Below are positions 27,240 to 35,800 of a stretch of DNA of 56,177 bases, one piece after another. The position numbers and the translations under genes were made by a program. The stretch covers positions 1 to 56,177 of the forward strand of contig CAJUCW010000023.1 of assembly GCA_910585275.1 (NCBI GenBank), in the 5' to 3' direction. Source of the stretch: an uncultured Muribaculaceae bacterium. Its GTDB lineage: Bacteria > Bacteroidota > Bacteroidia > Bacteroidales > Muribaculaceae. The notes beneath the pieces were generated by a model. The model had not been told where the DNA came from and searched no databases. It was given only the letters and a program-made list of their open reading frames with translations. The number at the start of each line of letters is the position of its first letter. Position 1 is the stretch's first letter.

Positions 27240-30200
27240 ATGTTAAACTTCGACTATCTCAAAAATGATGTGATGCTCGAACAGCTATATCGCTATTGCG
27301 ATACTGCCGAGCAGCGACAGACTACCGAGCCGGAAGTCTCGGCTCTCAACGCCCGCCGTGCTCTCGACTGGATTGTCAAGTCGGTTTATGAGATGAAAGG
27401 TGAGCGCGTGGGCGAACGAGCTTCGCTTTTCGAGCTGACTGATGGTGCCGTGTTCCGCGACTTCATCAACGACCCGGGAGTGATGAAAGCCGTGCATTGG
27501 GTGAGAAAGGTCGGCAACCAGGCCGCCCACGATGGCAGCGTCTCCAAGGGAGAAGCATTTTACTCGCTTGTCAACATTTACAATGTTGTCAAGGCGATTA
27601 TGCTCAAACTGAATCGTTTTGACTCGATCCCCGACTTCGACCGCACTCTTATCCCTGAGCGTCCGCGTCGCCCTCGCATTCTTGTGGCCCGTCCTACGGA
27701 GGCTCCCAAGAAGAAAGACGAAACGCCCAAGCAGTTTGCCGCGACCGTCGAACACGAAGTGATCGAGGCCGCGCCCGCTGTAATTCCCAACCTGTCGTGG
27801 GGCGATATTGACGAAGCCGATACACGCCGACTTCTTATTGACCTTATGATTCGTGAAGCCGGTTGGGATATCCTCACTACCAAAGGCGCAAAGCACCCGG
27901 CAAAGGCTTGCATCGAGGTTGAGGTTCACGGTATGCCGAACAATCAGGGCAAAGGTTTCGCCGACTATGTTCTGTTCGGCGATGACGGCAAGCCTCTCGC
28001 CGTCATCGAAGCCAAACGCTCCAGTGTCGATCCCCACGTCGGGGAGCAACAGGCGCGTCTCTATGCCGATTGCCTCGAAGCCGAGTATGGCGTCCGTCCG
28101 GCAATCTACTTCACCAATGGCTTCGAGACGTGGTTCATCGACGGCATAGGCTATCCGAAACGTCAGGTCTATGCCTTCCATTCCAAGGAAGATTTGCTTT
28201 GGCTGCATCAGCAGCGCAAGCGCAAAGATATTATCGATATGTCGGTCAAGGATAACATATCCAACCGCCATTATCAGAAAACCGCCATCAAGAAACTCTG
28301 CGAGCACTTCAACTCGAAGCATCGCCGAGGCTTGCTCGTCATGGCTACCGGCACGGGCAAGACCCGCACCGCCATCTCGCTCGTCGATGTGCTGCAACGT
28401 GCGGGATGGGTCAAGAACACTTTGTTTCTTGCCGACCGCACTTCTCTCGTCAAACAGGCTCACCGCAACTTTGTCAAGCTCTTGCCGGAGGTGCCTACCA
28501 CCGTCCTGAGCGACAAGGAGAACAAGCCCGACCTTAACGCGAGAATCACTTTCTCGACATATCAGACGATGATAAACCATATCGACGCCGACGACAAGAC
28601 TTTCTCTGTCGGACGTTTCGACCTTATCATCATCGACGAGGCACACCGCTCGGTGTTCGGAAAGTATGGCGCGATTTTCCACTACTTCGACTCCCTGCTC
28701 GTGGGACTTACAGCCACCCCTCGCGATCAGGTGGATAAATCGACCTACGACCTGCTCCAGTTGGAGGGCGGCATCCCCAATTTCTCTTACGAACTTGACG
28801 AAGCCGTGGCCGACGGCTACCTTGTGCCGCCTGTCGGCATAAAACGCGATTCCGAGGTGATGAACGACGGCATCAAGTATGATAATCTTTCTGCCGCCGA
28901 AAAGGAACAGCTTGAAAAGGTATGGGAGTACGAAGCCGCCAACGGCGACCCCGATACACCATTACAGCCTCGCGACATCGAGAACAACGAGATATTCAAA
29001 TATATTTTCAATACCAAGACCATCGACCTCGTTCTGCAGGACCTTATGGAGAACGGCCTGAAAGTTGACAGCGGCGAGAAGATTGGCAAGTCAATCATCT
29101 TCGCTTTCAGCAGTCAGCACGCCGAGCTTATAGTAAAGCGGTTCAACCTGCTTTATCCCGGTCTCGGCCCTGAGTTCTGCCGTCAGATTGATTACTCAAT
29201 CAAATACGCTCAGTCGCTCATCGACAATTTCGAGCAGCGCGAATCCATGCCGCAGATTGCCGTGTCGGTCGATATGCTCGACACCGGCATCGACGTGCCC
29301 GACGTGCTTAACCTCGTTTTCTTCAAACGTGTGCACTCACGTATTAAGTTCATGCAGATGATTGGCCGTGGCACTCGACTCAGCCCCGACATCTTCGGCA
29401 CAGGCAAGGACAAAAAGGAGTTTTACATCTTCGACTACTGCGGCAATTTCAATTACTTCGAGACGCACATAAACGACAAGACCGCTCCGGCAGTGCAGTC
29501 GCTCACTGAGCGCATCTTCGGAGTCCGTGCCGATATTGCCTATTGCCTACAGGCTCCCGAATATCAGCAAGACGAGTTTGCCAAGAGTTTTCACGACGAA
29601 CTGAAAACCACTTTGCGCAATCAGATTGTGGCATTGCCTGACAGCCATATTTCAGTCCGCGCACATTGGCAAGCGGTAACCCGCTTCCGCGCTCCCGAAT
29701 CCTGGCTCCATATCAAGGCTACCGACGTTCTCGAAATGAAGAACGAAGTCGCGCCTCTTGTGTCGAACGCATTCTCCGCTTCGGGCGCACATCATTCTGA
29801 TGTCGCAGCCGAGCCGGAAGCCGTGTATGGTAAAGCATCCGATGACGAAAAAGCGAAGAAGTTTGACCTCCTTGCGCTTTATGTGCAACTCTCGATGGTT
29901 GATAATACCTTTGCCGCCGCCCAATACGAGGCAAAGATTACCTATATCGTCGATGCTTTGCGCAAACAGGCCGGCATACCGGAGATAATCGCAAAAATGG
30001 ATTATCTCAACGAGGTTATGACCTCCGACTTCTGGAACAACAAGACCCTCGCCTCGATTGAGAACATGCGCAAGGAAATCCGCGACCTTCTCAAATTCCT
30101 TGTCGGCGAAGCCTCCAAGACCTTTGACGTAGATGTTGATGACAACATTACCGACGGCGGCATCGCCACCGGCTTCGTTACTACGGTAACGTACCGCCAG

Positions 30201-30662
30201 AAGGTACTTGATTTCCTTGCTGAGAACCGCGACTTGCCGGTGCTCAACAAAATCATGAACATCGAGCAGCTTACAGCCGCCGACATCGAAGAACTGGAGC
30301 GGATTATGTGGCAGGAACTCGGCTCTAAGGAAGACTATATGCGCTTCCTCAGCCGTGAAAACCTTGCCGACAGTTGTGCAGATAGCGTAGCCGCTTTCAT
30401 CCGCACCATCGTTAAGGTTGACCGCCAAAAAGCCGTTCAACTCTTTACCGATTATATCTCTGAAAACTCGCTGACAGCCGAACAGGAAGAATACCTCAAA
30501 AGCATTCTCGATTACGTCTGCGAGAACGGCGATATGGAAACCGCCGCTCTTGTCAACGAGTCGCCGTTCGACGAGGTAAACGTCCTCGAACTATTCCCCG
30601 GAAAATTCAAGCAGGTGGCCGACTTCGTCGCCAACCTCCACAAATCAATCACCGTAGCATAA
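27240..30662 (+). CDS. hsdR: Type I restriction endonuclease/translocase subunit HsdR
   Basis: This 1140-residue motor and nuclease has an N-terminal DUF4145-like helical domain (about 1-110) and a nuclease domain with GFADYVLFGDD and VIEAKRSS (about 240-262). The SF2 helicase core follows, with Walker A MATGTGKTR (about 370), DEAH box IIIDEAHRS (about 465), motif III GLTATP and motif VI QMIGRGTRLS. The C-terminal helical domain binds HsdM. It cuts unmodified DNA after translocation. The length and all motifs are intact, so the system should be active. Confidence 0.95.
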   Translation: MLNFDYLKNDVMLEQLYRYCDTAEQRQTTEPEVSALNARRALDWIVKSVYEMKGERVGERASLFELTDGAVFRDFINDPGVMKAVHWVRKVGNQAAHDGSVSKGEAFYSLVNIYNVVKAIMLKLNRFDSIPDFDRTLIPERPRRPRILVARPTEAPKKKDETPKQFAATVEHEVIEAAPAVIPNLSWGDIDEADTRRLLIDLMIREAGWDILTTKGAKHPAKACIEVEVHGMPNNQGKGFADYVLFGDDGKPLAVIEAKRSSVDPHVGEQQARLYADCLEAEYGVRPAIYFTNGFETWFIDGIGYPKRQVYAFHSKEDLLWLHQQRKRKDIIDMSVKDNISNRHYQKTAIKKLCEHFNSKHRRGLLVMATGTGKTRTAISLVDVLQRAGWVKNTLFLADRTSLVKQAHRNFVKLLPEVPTTVLSDKENKPDLNARITFSTYQTMINHIDADDKTFSVGRFDLIIIDEAHRSVFGKYGAIFHYFDSLLVGLTATPRDQVDKSTYDLLQLEGGIPNFSYELDEAVADGYLVPPVGIKRDSEVMNDGIKYDNLSAAEKEQLEKVWEYEAANGDPDTPLQPRDIENNEIFKYIFNTKTIDLVLQDLMENGLKVDSGEKIGKSIIFAFSSQHAELIVKRFNLLYPGLGPEFCRQIDYSIKYAQSLIDNFEQRESMPQIAVSVDMLDTGIDVPDVLNLVFFKRVHSRIKFMQMIGRGTRLSPDIFGTGKDKKEFYIFDYCGNFNYFETHINDKTAPAVQSLTERIFGVRADIAYCLQAPEYQQDEFAKSFHDELKTTLRNQIVALPDSHISVRAHWQAVTRFRAPESWLHIKATDVLEMKNEVAPLVSNAFSASGAHHSDVAAEPEAVYGKASDDEKAKKFDLLALYVQLSMVDNTFAAAQYEAKITYIVDALRKQAGIPEIIAKMDYLNEVMTSDFWNNKTLASIENMRKEIRDLLKFLVGEASKTFDVDVDDNITDGGIATGFVTTVTYRQKVLDFLAENRDLPVLNKIMNIEQLTAADIEELERIMWQELGSKEDYMRFLSRENLADSCADSVAAFIRTIVKVDRQKAVQLFTDYISENSLTAEQEEYLKSILDYVCENGDMETAALVNESPFDEVNVLELFPGKFKQVADFVANLHKSITVA

Positions 30663-30678
30663 AACATACCATCATGAA

Positions 30679-30780
30679 ATGCCTATCCATACTGTCTTAT
30701 TCTACGACCCCAACGGCAACGAGCTTGCGCTTTACACCGTTGAACTGATGTACCAAACAATTCGTAACATAGACCTCTAA
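30679..30780 (+). CDS. Tiny ORF after hsdR, possibly a gene fragment
   Basis: This 33-codon frame (MPIHTVLFYDPNGNELALYT at the start) lies 16 bases after hsdR. Its codon use is like that of the hsd genes and it looks protein-like, but it is not recognised. It may be a real small gene of the restriction island or the leftover of a larger one. Confidence 0.3.
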   Translation: MPIHTVLFYDPNGNELALYTVELMYQTIRNIDL

Positions 30781-30782
30781 TT

Positions 30783-31001
30783 ATGATTTCCAAGCTTAAA
30801 AACAATCAAAACCTTCTGCGTAATGACCTTGTCGCAGAGGTTGAACGCTATCTTGGCTATGCCGAAGACGTTCATTCCGATTATATCTCGGTTAACGAGA
30901 TAAATTTCGATGTGGACTTTCGCTCACGTCAGGACGAACAGCGCAAGCCCGATTTGGAATGGATGCGATTCTCTCACAATCATATCTCAGACAGACCATA
31001 A
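30783..31001 (+). CDS. Hypothetical protein at the restriction-island edge, tail probably chimeric
   Basis: This 72-codon frame (MISKLKNNQNLLRNDLVAEV at the start) follows the tiny ORF by 2 bases. The first 60 or so residues look like real protein but match no family I can name. The last 10 (FSHNHISDRP) are read out of frame through the start of the sanA remnant that overlaps here. The original C-terminus was therefore probably lost at the junction near 30960-30975. Confidence 0.45.
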   Translation: MISKLKNNQNLLRNDLVAEVERYLGYAEDVHSDYISVNEINFDVDFRSRQDEQRKPDLEWMRFSHNHISDRP

Positions 31002-31212
31002 TGCAAGAGCGTTGTATCTCGCCGAAGCAAACGGTATTGACGCGGTTGCAATCTCCGCGCCTTTGAGGACCGGAAGATGGGTGCGTACACGTCTCGCATT
31101 GCGGGAATGGCTTGCTCGCGACAAGATGATGCTTGATATTTGGCTTGGGAAACAGCCGCATTTTCTTGGAGATAAAATCGTAATACCTGACATAGTGTGT
31201 ACTCGGCAATAA
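30966..31212 (+). pseudogene. 3' remnant of a sanA/ydcF-like (DUF218) gene
   Basis: In the frame ending at the TAA at 31210-31212, readable homology begins around 30966. The segments are LTIISQTDHNARALYLAEA, IDAVAISAP, LREWLARDKMMLDIWLGKQP and HFLGDKI. These match the C-terminal half of SanA-type DUF218 envelope proteins. No start codon or N-terminal half is present, so this is a truncated remnant. The break coincides with the right edge of the hsd operon, suggesting the island replaced the 5' half. Confidence 0.6.
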
Positions 31213-31420
31213 GTCCGCTACATACGTCTTGTCAAAACGTTTGACTATCCGCCATATCCCATCCAAAAAAGCGACACAGCATACGTTGAATTTCAATTAA
31301 AATAATCATGCGCACCCAATCCAGTCCCCGAGTGTGGAAAAATCATAAACAAACATACCGGAGATGATGGTGTGGTTACATATGTATAAACTGTATAAAT
31401 CTAAATTGAGAGAATAAAAT

Positions 31421-31846
31421 ATGTTTAGAACAATTAAATCCGCCATATACCTTATCATTATGGCAATGTGTGCAACACAGGCCTCCGGCTGCACCAAAAA
31501 TGACAACATAATATCCGTCTCTGCGCCTGAATTTGAGAAGGAAATCAAAACAGATTCCGTTCAAATACTTGACGTACGCACTCCGCAAGAATATGCACAG
31601 GGGCATATTGACGGAGCATTGAACATCAATGTGCAATCAGATGATTTCAAGAAGATTGCTAAGAGAAAGCTGTCAAAAGAACCGACAGTACTTGTTTACT
31701 GCCGTAGCGGCCGACGTTCATTGGATGCTGCAGAGATACTGACTGAACTCGGCTACAAGGTTGTTAACCTCAAAGGCGGTATCATAGAATGGGAAGAAGA
31801 TGGTCTTCCTATAACGAGAATAGAAACATCAAAAGTTAACGATTGA
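31421..31846 (+). CDS. Rhodanese-domain lipoprotein
   Basis: This 141-residue protein has a signal peptide ending in a lipobox-like ASGC (cysteine at about 24), so it is likely a periplasm-facing lipoprotein. A single rhodanese domain follows: LDVRTPQEYAQGHIDGALNI, then the active-site loop CRSGRRS with the catalytic cysteine (about 91), and GGIIEWEEDGLPI at the end. Such proteins transfer sulfane sulfur or act as redox partners. The next gene, an iron-sulfur flavoprotein, starts 8 bases after its stop, so the two form a small redox operon. Confidence 0.85.
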   Translation: MFRTIKSAIYLIIMAMCATQASGCTKNDNIISVSAPEFEKEIKTDSVQILDVRTPQEYAQGHIDGALNINVQSDDFKKIAKRKLSKEPTVLVYCRSGRRSLDAAEILTELGYKVVNLKGGIIEWEEDGLPITRIETSKVND

Positions 31847-31854
31847 GGATAACT

Positions 31855-32601
31855 ATGCTACATACATTCTTTTTTAGCCCGTCTGACACGACGCGCAAAT
31901 ACGCCAAGGCAATGACAGAAGCCTTTGGAGAAGAATCACAACTCATAGATCTGACTCATGGGCCATGTGAATTTGAATGTGAACCCGTTGCTGGAGACAC
32001 AGCGTTGTTGCTTGCTCCGGTTTATGCAGGACGCATCCCGACTATGGCGGCTGACCTGTTCCGTCAGATTGACGGTCATGGAATGAAAGCGATTGTTGCC
32101 GTTGTCTATGGCAACCGTGACTACGACGATGCTTTGCTCGAATTGGCAGACATTGCTAAAGAAGACAGTTTTGAGGTTGTGGCGGCTGGAGCGTTCATTG
32201 CACAACACTGCATATTCCCGAAGGTTGCAAATGGAAGGCCTGATGCTTCGGACATGGCGATTGCGATAGATTTTATCAAAAGAGCCAAGGAGTCCGACAA
32301 ACTGGATATATCGACAATCAAGGGAAAGCGTCCTTACAAGAAACCCGGTGCGATTCCGCTTAGACCTCAGACCGATGACGATGAGTGCCGCTCATGCGGT
32401 ATATGTGCGCGTGAGTGTCCGACCGGGGCTATTGACCCTGTGAGCCTGACAACAGATAAGGAAAAGTGCATCACATGCTGTCGCTGCATAGCCGTCTGTG
32501 GCACTCATGCCCGTAAATTCAAAGGTGTCATGTATGCCACGGCAGGAAAAATATTCTGCGCCCAGAACTCTAAACGTCGCGAGCCGGAACTATTCTTCTG
32601 A
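31855..32601 (+). CDS. EFR1-like flavodoxin/4Fe-4S ferredoxin fusion protein
   Basis: Starting at the ATG at 31855 (an in-frame TTG at 31843 is less likely), the protein has 248 residues. The first 150 or so form a flavodoxin-like domain (FFFSPSDTTRKYAKAM at the phosphate loop, LLLAPVYAGRIPTMA). The last 60 hold two 4Fe-4S clusters, CRSCGICARECP and CITCCRCIAVCG. This is the EFR1-type architecture of electron-transfer proteins found in anaerobes. It probably moves electrons in the cytoplasm; the partner may be linked to the upstream rhodanese. Confidence 0.85.
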   Translation: MLHTFFFSPSDTTRKYAKAMTEAFGEESQLIDLTHGPCEFECEPVAGDTALLLAPVYAGRIPTMAADLFRQIDGHGMKAIVAVVYGNRDYDDALLELADIAKEDSFEVVAAGAFIAQHCIFPKVANGRPDASDMAIAIDFIKRAKESDKLDISTIKGKRPYKKPGAIPLRPQTDDDECRSCGICARECPTGAIDPVSLTTDKEKCITCCRCIAVCGTHARKFKGVMYATAGKIFCAQNSKRREPELFF

Positions 32602-32773
32602 CAATGAATATCGGGTAATTTCGCGATTATTGCTTGTTGGGAGCGTTCTTATCTTGCTCATGCTTTCTCCGTAGGGTTTAATAGTGTGGACGATGATGCA
32701 TACGAATCGGCAATGAAAAGATTCCTCCCTTGCGAATAAATCCAAGCAAGACATGACGCTCCATCTGGTTATC

Positions 32774-32809
32774 GTCAAGCAGGGCATACGTCGGTATGCC
32801 TTGCTTGAC
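32774..32809. other. Long perfect inverted repeat in the gap before the ABC-F gene
   Basis: GTCAAGCAGGGCATAC (32774-32789) pairs with GTATGCCTTGCTTGAC (32794-32809) in a 16-bp stem with one wobble pair and a 4-base loop. It lies between the convergent EFR1-like and ABC-F genes. There is no T run, so terminator function is uncertain. Confidence 0.5.
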
Positions 32810-32850
32810 CACTGCAGGTTGCCAGATTTCAGCTACCGGATCCATTATAT

Positions 32851-34446
32851 TCAAATTGATATGGTCCGAGTTATGCCTATATCTTGAACAAACAGTTCAT
32901 CATGACTGACTATCAAAAGTGTACCGGAGTAATTATTCAACGTGGCTGCCAGAATCTCCATACTTAATATATCTATGTTATTAGTTGGTTCATCAGCAAT
33001 AATCATGTCTGGTGTCTCTTCGTAAACAAGTAAGCAGCAGAGAGACAATTTCATTCGTTCGCCACCGCTAAGATTACTGCATTTTTTATCCCATGTCGAT
33101 GCCGGGAATTGAAAACGGCTCAACAACATTTTCAGTTCATGTTCCGGTTTTTTGCCATTGATGGATTCAAGTTGTTCATATACTGTAAGATTGCCATTCA
33201 GGAAAGAATACTCTTGATCAAGGTAAAGCGTACTGAAAGAGATATTCCTTTCAACCTTACCTTCAAAGGGGGTTAACTCTCCTGTTATCAGCTTAAGCAA
33301 TGTGCTCTTACCTGAACCGTTGTCACCTTGAAGCCTGATTCGCTCACCGCTATAAATTGACAAATTTAATGGAATGTATTTCCACATAATGTCCCTGTTT
33401 GGATATTGATGTGTCACATTTACCAAATCCAACAACCGTTTGTTTTCGGAAAGTTGTGAATTGCCAATCACAACCTGCATTGCAGAATGTTTGTCAATGG
33501 AATTATGCAGGTCATTGATATCCTGCTTCATAGCCCGTAGTTTCTCCTGATGAATCTTTTTTAATCTGCCGGTTGACGATTCCGATTTATCTCGCAGGCC
33601 CCCCTGGGCAATTCTTGCAAGACACTTCTTTGAACTTTGCTTCTCACCCCTCGAAGCATGTTTCTGTTGTCGCTCCATAACTTTTTGGGCCGATTTTTCA
33701 GCTTTCGCAAGTTCTTTCTGCCGGCTTTGCACACACGCTTCAACTGCAGCCTTTTCCGCCTCAACAACTTCTTTGTACTCATTGAAGCTCATTGGATAAT
33801 AATGTATTCCGGACGACGACAATTCATATATCGAAGTCAGCATATTCAACAAAGCCCTGTCATGGCTGACAATTATCAATGTGTGGTTTGTGCGTCGGAC
33901 AAACTCGTACAACAAAGCCCGTCCTCCTGAATCGAGATGATTGGTAGGTTCATCCATCAATACAATGGAGGGATTGTAAATACTCAGTCCGGCTAAAAAC
34001 ACCTTGGTTTTTTCTCCGCCACTGAGGTTACACATTGATATATCGGGGGACACATACCCTATTCCCCATCGGGAAAAAGCCTCTTGCAGGCGTTCTTGAA
34101 TATCCCACTCATCATTAAGCGTAGTGAGGTCATCCATCGAGGCATTGCCATCCAAAATTGAAGATAAGGCTTTCAACTTATTTGCCACACCTAAAGCCTC
34201 CGCAACATTTTGGTCATTATACTGACCAAAATGCTGTGGAATCATATAGGGTGTTGCGTCGCATGACACACTGCCAGTTGCCGCTACGGTGTTACCGGCA
34301 ATTATTGATATAAGGGTAGATTTGCCTATGCCATTGTTCCCGACAATAGCGCACTTTTCTCCTGAAGATAAGGAAAAGCTGATGTTTTTAAAAAGGATGT
34401 CTTTATTGGGATGTATGTAAGACAAGCCATGAACTTTCAGGCTCAT
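32851..34446 (-). CDS. ABC-F family ATPase, probable ribosome-protection (antibiotic resistance-type) protein
   Basis: This 531-residue soluble protein has two ABC ATPase domains and no membrane segments. The first domain has Walker A GNNGIGKST (about 36), signature LSGGEK (about 142) and Walker B VLMDEPTNHLD. A long, highly charged interdomain linker (about 215-300) is followed by the second domain with GDNGSGKST, LSGGERMK and IIADEPTNNID. This is the ABC-F layout, whose members enter the ribosome E site. Antibiotic-resistance members displace macrolides, lincosamides, streptogramins or pleuromutilins. The leader ORF upstream fits a drug-inducible resistance gene, but the exact class is not certain. 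The gene is AT-rich relative to its surroundings, suggesting recent transfer. Confidence 0.83.
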   Translation of the reverse strand: MSLKVHGLSYIHPNKDILFKNISFSLSSGEKCAIVGNNGIGKSTLISIIAGNTVAATGSVSCDATPYMIPQHFGQYNDQNVAEALGVANKLKALSSILDGNASMDDLTTLNDEWDIQERLQEAFSRWGIGYVSPDISMCNLSGGEKTKVFLAGLSIYNPSIVLMDEPTNHLDSGGRALLYEFVRRTNHTLIIVSHDRALLNMLTSIYELSSSGIHYYPMSFNEYKEVVEAEKAAVEACVQSRQKELAKAEKSAQKVMERQQKHASRGEKQSSKKCLARIAQGGLRDKSESSTGRLKKIHQEKLRAMKQDINDLHNSIDKHSAMQVVIGNSQLSENKRLLDLVNVTHQYPNRDIMWKYIPLNLSIYSGERIRLQGDNGSGKSTLLKLITGELTPFEGKVERNISFSTLYLDQEYSFLNGNLTVYEQLESINGKKPEHELKMLLSRFQFPASTWDKKCSNLSGGERMKLSLCCLLVYEETPDMIIADEPTNNIDILSMEILAATLNNYSGTLLIVSHDELFVQDIGITRTISI

Positions 34447-34593
34447 AATTATTGCAATAATTAAAAGGTAAGAAAACTATATAGATAAATCACAATACAC
34501 ATTATGAGTCAGAACGCTTCTGACTCTCATTTGCAGATGAAGTTGGTTAAACTTTTTTCTTTTTCAAGATTTCGTCAGATTTACGAGTCGATT
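34447..34593 (-). promoter_or_regulatory. Leader hairpins between the leader ORF and the ABC-F gene
   Basis: GAGTCAGAA (34506-34514) and TTCTGACTC (34518-34526) form a 9-bp stem with a 3-base loop. The 16-bp palindrome AATTATTGCAATAATT directly precedes the ABC-F start codon. On the minus strand an A-rich run lies before the 9-bp hairpin. The arrangement fits translational or transcriptional attenuation, but the alternative fold was not computed. Confidence 0.45.
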
Positions 34594-34704
34594 TTAAAAC
34601 TTGAAAAGGGAGTTTAGTGGGCTATACGACCGATGAAAGGTTCGAAAGCGTCCGAAAAGATGGTGGAAGATTGGAAAAGAGGTCTTTTTAACGTAAAAAG
34701 CCAT
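34594..34704 (-). CDS. Leader peptide ORF upstream of the ABC-F gene
   Basis: This 36-codon frame (MAFYVKKTSFPIFHHLFGRF at the start, ending LNSLFKF) is preceded by an ACGGAG ribosome-binding-like sequence 10 bases upstream. It lies between a consensus promoter and the ABC-F gene. It is unusually rich in Phe, His, Arg, Lys and Ser, which is untypical of a functional protein. Leader peptides of this size often control macrolide- or lincosamide-type resistance genes by drug-dependent ribosome stalling. A small hairpin (CTTTTTA/TAAAAAG, 34684-34700) overlaps its first codons. I see no family match; the role is inferred from position. Confidence 0.5.
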   Translation of the reverse strand: MAFYVKKTSFPIFHHLFGRFRTFHRSYSPLNSLFKF

Positions 34705-34790
34705 AAGAAAATCAATCTCCGTAAAAAAATTTAAAAAACTTCGATATGTGTATAGTTCCGTTTCTTACATGATTGCAATAAAATTTTTTG

Positions 34791-34822
34791 CAAAGATAAT
34801 ACTTTTATATGTTACTATCAAA
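34791..34822 (-). promoter_or_regulatory. Consensus promoter of the ABC-F operon
   Basis: On the minus strand TTTG (34822-34819), a 20-base spacer and TATCTTTG (34798-34791) match the Bacteroidetes consensus exactly. Transcription would start near 34784, about 80 bases before the leader ORF. The -33 box lies 12 bases beyond the truncated integrase fragment. Confidence 0.7.
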
Positions 34823-34833
34823 TCACTCTGAGT

Positions 34834-35067
34834 TCAAGTGTTGAGTGTAGAGTCAAGTGTTGTGCCGGCATGCCTCTCCAGATGTTGCAAAGCCAACTTA
34901 TAATTCCTTGCGTTCCTTACCTGCCCCCGGTCGGTCATTCGGTCTATATGGAGACGTGCATAATCGCTGAAGCACACGTCCTCATCCTCCCTTGAAAGAT
35001 AATCCACTACCTGTCTGACCGTCCACTTCCCGATTTCCTTCTTGTTAAGACGCTCCGTGAACTCCAT
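34834..35067 (-). pseudogene. Core-binding domain fragment of a tyrosine integrase
   Basis: The 77 codons (SREDEDVCFSDYARLHIDRM and NARNYKLALQHLERHAG are diagnostic) correspond to the SAM-like core-binding domain of Bacteroides phage or transposon integrases. Both the arm-binding domain before it and the catalytic domain after it are missing. It is therefore an internal remnant, although it still has an ATG and a stop. It lies directly next to the ABC-F promoter, which suggests the ABC-F segment arrived by a recombination that removed the integrase 3' half. Confidence 0.6.
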
Positions 35068-35171
35068 TCTTTATTCCCTTTATTCATCTTAATAATATCC
35101 TTAGGCGTCATATACTTATAATTCAAATTATTCAAATAGACATCTTCAGATAAACTGAATTTTAATAACAT

Positions 35172-35723
35172 TTATTCCGGTTCGTAGCCTTCGTAATAGT
35201 ACGACTGATTGATGCCGTGGAAAATGACATCTCGATTGTCGGTATCTGTAGTTAGAGCATTTTGAAGCAAAAAGCGAAGTTCAAGGTCGTTAATTGGCGA
35301 ACGTTCCATTGCCTGCATATATTCTTCGCGTGTAATTTTCCGCCAATCAACAACTTTCCCCAGCGTACGTCTAAGCATCATATCAAGCCATATGCGCGTG
35401 GCGCGACCATTGCCTTCCATAAAAGGATGAGCAATGTTCATTTCAACATATTTTGCGATGATATCTTCAAACGAGGTCTCCGACATCTTCTCGATAGCCT
35501 CAAGTGCCGGAATAAGGTAGAGAGCATTGGCAAAACGAAATCCACCCTTGGATATATTGAGTTTGCGAATTTCGCCGGCAAACGAATAAAGTCCATCAAA
35601 TAAAGTACGATGAATGGTTTGAAGTCCTGCAGTCGTCCCGATTTCAATATCATATACTTTCCCGGAGGCAAACAATTCCTTAGCCTTTTCGATGCTTAGT
35701 CGGTCAATCTCGTTCTGTGTCAT
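35172..35723 (-). CDS. Fic-domain protein (probable AMP transferase/toxin)
   Basis: This 183-residue protein has the Fic fold with the intact active-site motif HPFMEGNGR (about residue 97-105). Before it come FDGLYSFAGEIRKLNISKGGFRFA and a conserved N-terminal helix, MTQNEIDRLSIEKAKELF. It should transfer AMP or a related group from a nucleotide to a target protein hydroxyl. No inhibitory (S/T)xxxE(G/N) helix is evident at the N-terminus. No antitoxin gene precedes or follows it, so control may be in trans. It lies between the integrase fragment and the prophage immunity operon, behind a strong terminator. Confidence 0.85.
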   Translation of the reverse strand: MTQNEIDRLSIEKAKELFASGKVYDIEIGTTAGLQTIHRTLFDGLYSFAGEIRKLNISKGGFRFANALYLIPALEAIEKMSETSFEDIIAKYVEMNIAHPFMEGNGRATRIWLDMMLRRTLGKVVDWRKITREEYMQAMERSPINDLELRFLLQNALTTDTDNRDVIFHGINQSYYYEGYEPE

Positions 35724-35737
35724 TTCTTTGAAAAGGA

Positions 35738-35772
35738 AAGGCGGGGATTTCAGTAGCTGAAATCCCCGCCTT
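35738..35772 (-). terminator. Strong hairpin terminator upstream of the fic gene
   Basis: AAGGCGGGGATTTCAG (35738-35753) pairs with CTGAAATCCCCGCCTT (35757-35772), a 16-bp perfect stem with a 3-base loop. On the minus strand it follows the stop of the gene at 35801 and is followed by CCTTTTC. It would end the prophage immunity operon before fic. Confidence 0.75.
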
Positions 35773-35800
35773 GTTAAACTTCTTATTTCATACTAAGGGA

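Noticed and set aside
27285..28682. 465-codon antisense ORF opposite hsdR
   Set aside because: hsdR is complete with all motifs on the other strand; the antisense frame results from codon bias and shows no domain.
31213..31302. Continuation of the sanA-remnant frame after its stop (VRYIRLVKTFDYPPYP...)
   Set aside because: It reads protein-like but has no start and no recognisable family; it could be another remnant or chance.
32614..32751. Open frame without a start, ending DDDAYESAMKRFLPCE, after the EFR1-like gene
   Set aside because: It may be the decayed end of a lost gene, but no family or start codon could be assigned.
35007..35111. 34-codon ORF (MTPKDIIKMNKGNKEW...) overlapping the integrase fragment on the minus strand
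   Set aside because: It runs out of frame through the integrase fragment and ends quickly; the first residues look protein-like but support is too weak.
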